DNA of 64,000 nt, from contig MU404151.1 of assembly GCA_022695795.1 (NCBI GenBank), positions 1-64,000 on the forward strand. Reading direction: 5' to 3'. Positions 59,423 through 64,000 of this stretch are shown here, piece by piece (position 1 is the first letter of the stretch; every line of letters starts with the position of its first letter). Made by a program: the position numbers and the translations under genes. This stretch comes from Biscogniauxia marginata. Taxonomy: Eukaryota; Ascomycota; Sordariomycetes; Xylariales; Xylariaceae. A model generated the notes under the pieces. The model was given only the letters and a program-made list of their open reading frames with translations. It had not been told where the DNA came from and made no database searches.

Positions 59423-60448
59423 ATGGAAGTCGATCTGCAGGGCCTCGACAACCTCGACTTCCCGGATTTCATGCGAGCCATTTTCAACATTCTTAGGGCA
59501 ACTCTCCAGTATCCAGCCGACAACACCAAGTTAACTGCTGCTAAGCTCGCTGAGGATATCAAATTTGTCTGCCAAGCAGAGGACCGAAGTGGAGGCATTG
59601 GCGGCGTCATTTTATTTACATGGATGGTGGTCATTGAAATATCCCAATATGTTCCACCAAATCACCCATGGCAGGACTGTCTGGTTCAGGCGGTGGAAAA
59701 CCTTCACCAACAAGAAGATGCCGTGCCTGGTGAGGTGAGCAACGCAGGCAACTTAAAGTCCTATTCTTGGCATCGAGGCTAACAACATCCTACACTAACA
59801 GAGAGTCTGTTTATGGAAAGAGCTCCCCGACCTATCGTTGGCCATGAGAGAACTATGGCTTGGTATGTAACGGAGATCCCTCCTCTCCCTTGGGCGTATA
59901 GTACTTTGCTAACAGTAGTACTCCTTTGCCCCACAGACCTGGCTGAAGGCGACGAGGAATCGACTAAAGGAGACTTTGCCCGGTGGAAAAATCAAAACTC
60001 GTTCGCCGCCCGGCTGACAAGCGAGTCGTATGGCCCCTGGCTAAACTTCCCCATCTGGCAACTTCGGACCGCGCTCGAAGAGCCGCCGGCGAGAGGGCCC
60101 GCGCAGGAATGCCGGGTATGGGTGGCGTGCGAGTGGATACTCCGCTGCGCGGAACCCATCTACGACGACATGCGCGAGGGGGGTAGACCGGACCGTGCGC
60201 GCGGAACAGGCTCGCTCTGCGGCGGCGATATCCCGGATCTGGGCCTCGAGCGGTGGGAGTTTTGGAAGAAACGGTTCCGTGAGATCGCTGCTGATGCTGA
60301 GAACCTGAAGCTCGAGAGCGCCATCGTCGAGCGGATATCAGACACCCTCAAGAGAATGGACGCTGTTGAAGTTGAGGGCAATAAAGTCTCACAAAGACAT
60401 ACTGACGATGCCGGATCTGAGGAAGTTCACGATGCATCCAAAACTTAA
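59423..60448 (+). CDS. DUF3632-like fungal protein
   Basis: Exons 59423-59734, 59802-59862 (61 nt) and 59937-60448; introns 67 and 74 nt (donors GTGAGC and GTATGT, acceptors AACAG and CACAG), giving 294 residues in phase. The small middle exon encodes RVCLWKELPDLSLAMRELWL, the Trp-x-Asp-Leu-Pro block typical of fungal DUF3632 proteins; the third exon continues with WKNQNSFAARLTSESYGPWL and FPIWQLRTALEEP, then VWVACEWILRCAEPIYDDM, also in family style. All helical, no signal peptide or membrane segment; function unknown in the family. These genes are often expanded and variable in plant-associated ascomycetes. Confidence 0.82.
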
Positions 60449-61006
60449 TGTTCTGGTTAAGCAGATACTATAATCAAAGGGCAGATAGGTTAGAGTAATT
60501 TGCATCATTGCTATTTAAATCTCATTAGTTTAGTTTATTTAGTTCCTCATGACTGATGATTCCCATGCCGGTAGTATAGATGGTATTTGTGGCTGAGTTT
60601 AATATTTATTTATGTGCTATTTCTTGGCAATTTATGGCCGATACCTTGTAACAACATAGGTAGCTTGGCCGTTACTGAAATATGTTATAGTCTATTGCGA
60701 CTAGATTATAGGCGACGTAATACAAAGAACCGGAGTATCGGGTATATCGGAATCTTATATACGAGTCTAGAGGCGGTAATTGTCGGGCAGAAAAAACACA
60801 CACCGCCTCAATAACAAAGATCTTTCTCGGATTTACGACTTCACTCGGAGCTACAAACAGGCTACTGATAGGTACCGAACTAAGGTAACGCGAGGCAATG
60901 CATTACCATAAATACGGCCGCCGATCTCACACCTTGGGATGAATCTCACCAGGACCCAACTTCTTTTCAAACCCGAAAGGAGGTGTTATTGCCATATTTG
61001 ATCTCC
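60449..61006. other. Spacer before AIM32
   Basis: AT-rich 3' flank, then about 150 bp of promoter. No gene or clear motif. Confidence 0.5.
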
Positions 61007-62182
61007 ATGTCTCTGCGACTGCTAGCCCGAGGGGCGCCGAGACGCGCCGCTCTCAGAAGCGTCGTCGCGCGCAGGTATCTGAATACCGTCCCGAGATGTC
61101 CCTCGCCGACCTGCGAGTGCGCCGACACCCCGGAAATGCCAGAGGGCCTGGACATCGATTACGAGGGGAAGCTGAACGGTCTGATAGTCAGCTACGCCGA
61201 TCAGGTCCTCATCTGCACGGGCAAAGACGACTGGACGTCGCGCATCGAGGATGAAAACAGCGGAGACAACCTCGCTGCCGATCTCAAGGAGCTCATCGGC
61301 CGCGGGGGCGTCTATAGCGATGTGAGTTTTCTCTTATTATCATAGCTGGTTCGAGGAGCTGCGCGATTCCCGCAGTTCTAGAATACAATGAGATTCTTTT
61401 TTTTCTTTTTTTCATCGAAGTCGCTGACGGTAAGTATGAAATTCTTTCTATTCTTTTCCTTCGCGTAGCCCTTCCACAACATCTCTGTCCTGAACTCGTC
61501 GTTCCCGTCGTCGATATCCAGGCGTCCGGAAGTCCAGACAACCTCGGCCTATCTCGTGCCCAGCTTCAAGTACGTCCCCTTCCTGCCGCGCGTCTCCTTC
61601 GACTCGGTGCAGGCGCTCGTCAAGGGCTACCTGCTCCCCAAGAAGCTCCACCCGATGAACGACGGCCTGTCGCCGATACATAAGGACCGGCTGCTCCGGA
61701 AGGAAGCTTACCAGCCTTTGCTCTACGGTGTGCGCGACGTGGATGATGTGCTCGTGCTGATTTGCGGGCACGGCGGCCGCGACATGCGCTGTGGCGTCAT
61801 GGGTCCCGTGCTTCGGGCCGAGTTCGAGAGGCAGTTGTCCCAAGCGGGACTCACCGTGCTGCAGGGTCCGGCCATCGACGAGAGCGTGTCTGCGCCGCTG
61901 CTCGCTGGGACCGGAGGTGAAGCCTCCCCCACTGCCAGGGTCGGACTTGTTAGTCACATTGGCGGACACAAGTTCGCCGGGAATCTCATTATCTATCTAC
62001 CGCCGGAATTTAAAAATAGTGCCGGCGACCCGCATCCGCTGGCCGGCCACGGGGTGTGGTATGGGAGGATAGAGCCGAAGCATGTCGAAGGCGTGGTCCA
62101 GGAGACGATTATCAAGGGCAATGTCATTACGGATCATCTTAGGGGTGCTGTCGATCGAAACGGGGAGGTTGTTCGTTTATAG
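61007..62182 (+). CDS. AIM32: Aim32-like mitochondrial sucrase/ferredoxin-like thioredoxin-fold protein
   Basis: Aim32 is a mitochondrial thioredoxin-like [2Fe-2S] protein linked in yeast to redox quality control of import. Exons 61007-61321 and 61469-62182; the 147-nt intron (donor GTGAGT, acceptor GCGTAG, phase 0) joins GGVYSD to PFHNISVLNSSFPSS. The product is 342 residues. The N-terminus is Arg-rich with no acidic residues (SLRLLARGAPRRAALRSVVA), a clear presequence. Suc/Fer-like motif ICGHGGRDMRCGVMGPVL carries the Cys pair spaced as in the family; HIGGHKFAGNLIIYLP holds the conserved histidines. The C-terminus GVWYGRIEPKHVEGVVQETI is typical. Inside the intron an AAG-type acceptor, nine bases and a perfect GTAAGT donor at 61431 resemble a microexon. 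Confidence 0.88.
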
Positions 62183-62944
62183 AACTATTGGATCGAGCAA
62201 CTATACATCACCGCTCGTGGTATATTTGGTCTTGTGACTTGCATGCTGGATCGATAGATCTTTTTTTGTTATCATTATGTATGCTTGGGATTTCTGGTAA
62301 CCTACCTGATCCGGTACAATGACTAAACTGTGCCTTTGGAGGAGGCTGAGATACCATGGGGGTAGAGGATTCTATTGGGGGGGTGATCTTCATCGGACCG
62401 CCTCACTAAGCACCAGCTTAAATATCTTTCTTCTCTACTACCACCCAAACAAGGCAAAATATGATTACCTGTAGCCTTGACGGGCTGGACTAACAGCTCA
62501 CTACGCCGACTGGCCAGACTCCTTCAGGTATTTTCAGCTAGCTTGGTAATTGTATGCAAGCAGCCAAGCCTCCGCAGAAGGCTGCGGCCGGGTCTCCAAA
62601 CAGTGCGTCGCTTGCGTTGGTCAAATTCCTTTTCAGCACTTTTTATACACTACTATGTGGTGCAGCAGAAGAAGAAAAAGTGTAACACCGTCTCTGCCTC
62701 GTCCAGCTCGACCGACATGTAATATGGCTAACCTAAATATTAATGAGCCCATCTGAGAACGTTTTCTTTTTATACTTTCACGATAGATTGACTTTGCATC
62801 GTATGGGAATATAAATATATATCTTAGTGTATTCGCGGGCCAACTTTCAACAAGTTGTTGTGCGAATCTCTTGCTTTGTCTATGCTACTGTAGATCTGTT
62901 CGTTATTCCAGCCATTCTTGTTCACATGCCTACCACCAAACAGG
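62183..62944. other. Spacer between AIM32 and the GH76 remnant
   Basis: No gene. ORFs at 62477-62756 are short and unconvincing. The final 150 bases form the presumed old promoter and leader of the GH76 gene. Confidence 0.5.
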
Positions 62945-63455
62945 ATGAAACTACCATCACCCTTACTCAGCCGGGTTCTTCTGGTCGCACCTGGGGCCCT
63001 CGCTGGCTTGACAGTAGATGTCGAAAATCAATGTGAGTACTCTGAGCTCGCATACGCTATACGCGGCAAACTTGCTAACCGTAACTGTTAGACTCAATCA
63101 AAAAGGAGGCGGCCCTCGCTGCCAAAAACCATATGAGTTTCTACACCGGCGACACAACGTATGATGAGAAGATCTCCTAGGGGCTCTTAGGGTAGGACGG
63201 GCAGAACAACGACTTCGCCCCCGCGAACTTGACCGCCACACTTAGCAAGGACAACCAGAGCTTCTGGGCCCTGGTCGCGCTGGTGGCTGCCAAGACAGGG
63301 TTCACGAACCCGGCGTCTGGGAACCCGTAGTGGCTAGACCTAGCTCAGACCGTGCTCAACGAGCAGTCCGCCCGGCTCATCACGAGCAGGGATTGGGAGG
63401 GCGCCCTGAGATGGCAGATCTTCACGCTCAACAACGGGTACAACTACGTCAACAG
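62945..63455 (+). pseudogene. GH76 alpha-1,6-mannanase (Dfg5/Dcw1-like) pseudogene, 5' part
   Basis: GH76 enzymes cleave or transfer alpha-1,6-mannan in fungal walls. Exon 1 62945-63032 encodes a signal peptide MKLPSPLLSRVLLVAPGALA then LTVDVENQ; a 59-nt intron (donor GTGAGT, acceptor TTAG) leads to SIKKEAALAAKNHMSFYTG. Similarity continues with DNDF-type QNNDFAPANLTATLSKDNQS, FWALVALVAAKTGF and GALRWQIFTLNNGYNYVNS. Three in-frame TAG stops (63178, 63193, 63328) each fall where intact GH76 proteins have Gln (ALLHQVG-like and PQW-like positions). The segment expected between the first YYTG and the second YYTGDTTY (with the conserved PYYWWEAG block) is missing. The catalytic Asp-Asp appears as Asp-Asn. 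Similarity stops near 63455, about a third into a normal protein. Confidence 0.82.
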
Positions 63456-63634
63456 TACGAGATGGTCAAGGATGGTTTCAGCGTGCGCGTTGCGGTCTTG
63501 AGGATGATGGCATCATTGAGTATGAGCCTTACGAAGCGTGAATATGTAGAATTGACATTTCGAAGCATCTGCGCCTCGTTGGCGATGAGCCGGGCGAATC
63601 TACAACCAGGGGAGCTGCACATCTGCAGCTCATA
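63456..63634. other. Sequence between the GH76 remnant and the right-edge fragment
   Basis: No gene called. One plus-strand frame after the GH76 break reads LEDDGIIEYEPYEA before a TGA, which looks protein-like, but it is too short to assign. Confidence 0.4.
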
Positions 63635-63877
63635 CTAGGCATATATACCATCCGGATCGTCAGCTTCTTCGCCATTATCAGAATCGAAGTCGGAAGCGTT
63701 CTCATTCGCGGGCAAACCATCACTCTTGGACTTCTTCTTCTGATGACCTTGGACGCCTTTGCTGGCCTTGCGTTTAGATACGGTCGCTGTAGGCCCGACG
63801 GTTGCAGTAGGGTTAGGGTTAGGGTTAGCTATCTCTATATTTTGGTATTTTACTTGGTTAACATCATACCGTTCCCT
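63635..63877 (-). CDS. C-terminal exon of an unidentified protein (possibly a mobile-element protein)
   Basis: The minus strand reads RERYDVNQVKYQNIEIANPN, NPTATVGPTATVSKRKASKG, VQGHQKKKSKSDGLPANENA and SDFDSDNGEEADDPDGIYA before TAG at 63635-63637. A basic patch followed by an acidic tail suggests a nuclear or DNA-associated protein, and such tails are common in fungal transposase-like ORFs; this is a guess. The frame is closed by TAA upstream at about 63890; a TTAAG acceptor just after it could mark an intron, with the rest of the gene towards or beyond the right edge. The Asn-Pro repeat is encoded by the telomere-like DNA at 63808-63828. Confidence 0.45.
   Translation of the reverse strand, partial: RERYDVNQVKYQNIEIANPNPNPTATVGPTATVSKRKASKGVQGHQKKKSKSDGLPANENASDFDSDNGEEADDPDGIYA
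63808..63828 (+). repeat. Interstitial telomere-like repeat (TTAGGG, 3.5 units)
   Basis: TAGGG followed by two TTAGGG units and TTAG. TTAGGG is the telomere repeat of most filamentous ascomycetes. The sequence continues as non-telomeric DNA on both sides, so this is not a chromosome end. Confidence 0.85.
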
Positions 63878-64000
63878 TAAGGTAACGTGTTACAACAGAA
63901 AATGAGATAACTAAAATTGGTACTTAATGCATATAAGTAAGCGTGGCTACTATGTCAGGTCAGAATATTGATATTTCAGCTGATGTCCCTCATTCTCAGG

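Noticed and set aside
63808..63828. TTAGGG repeats as a true telomere
   Set aside because: Only 3.5 units, flanked by unique sequence on both sides.

Overview
The window is nuclear DNA of a filamentous ascomycete (Pezizomycotina; the gene set and style fit Sordariomycetes, but the exact placement is inference). Reasons: introns are mostly 45-160 nt with GTRNGT donors and YAG acceptors; the intact genes are fungal orthologues (farnesyl-PP synthase, Cdc23/APC8, Vps54, MCM5, Pom34, mitochondrial LeuRS, Mtq1-like methyltransferase, Aim32); and there are fungal secreted-enzyme families (AA9 LPMO, CE1-type feruloyl esterase, GH76), a fungal NACHT STAND protein and a DUF3632-like protein. Gene density is low, with long AT-rich spacers.

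Layout. 1-2.5 kb: spacer. 2.6-6.8 kb: divergent ERG20 (-) and CDC23 (+). 8.0-9.3 kb: AA9 LPMO with a reading-frame break. 12.9-13.8 kb: GPI-anchored Ser/Thr/Pro wall protein (-). 16.3-16.8 kb: small unknown gene (-). 17.4-18.1 kb: C2H2 zinc-finger gene (+). 22.7-23.3 kb: small secreted protein (+). 23.3-29.5 kb: about 6 kb without a recognisable gene. 29.5-44.4 kb: housekeeping block: VPS54 (-), MCM5 (+), a degenerate adenylate-forming membrane protein (-), POM34 (+), an amino-acid permease (-). 45.6-50.4 kb: two mitochondrial-translation genes in tandem, LeuRS and a PrmC/Mtq1-like methyltransferase. 50.6-51.9 kb: feruloyl esterase (-) with a 10-bp tandem duplication that shifts its frame. 53.0-57.1 kb: a fragmented unknown gene (-) head-to-head with a NACHT STAND gene (+) that carries an in-frame TAG. 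57.9-60.4 kb: secreted-like unknown (-), an unassigned coding fragment (-), DUF3632-like gene (+). 61.0-62.2 kb: AIM32 (+). 62.9-63.5 kb: a GH76 mannanase pseudogene with three TAG stops at glutamine positions. The right edge holds the C-terminal end of an unidentified protein whose Asn-Pro repeat is encoded by telomere-like TTAGGG DNA.

Main theme. The conserved cellular genes assemble into intact multi-exon frames, each checked by codon phase. Most accessory genes (LPMO, esterase, STAND gene, GH76, the 53-kb and possibly the 58-kb genes) carry a frame lesion. The TAG stops in GH76 and the STAND gene look like CAG-to-TAG changes, the type made by repeat-induced point mutation (RIP). The esterase lesion is a clean 10-bp tandem duplication. 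The LPMO lesion lies next to a C run and could be a sequencing error.

All family assignments come from reading translated sequence by eye; no database search was run.
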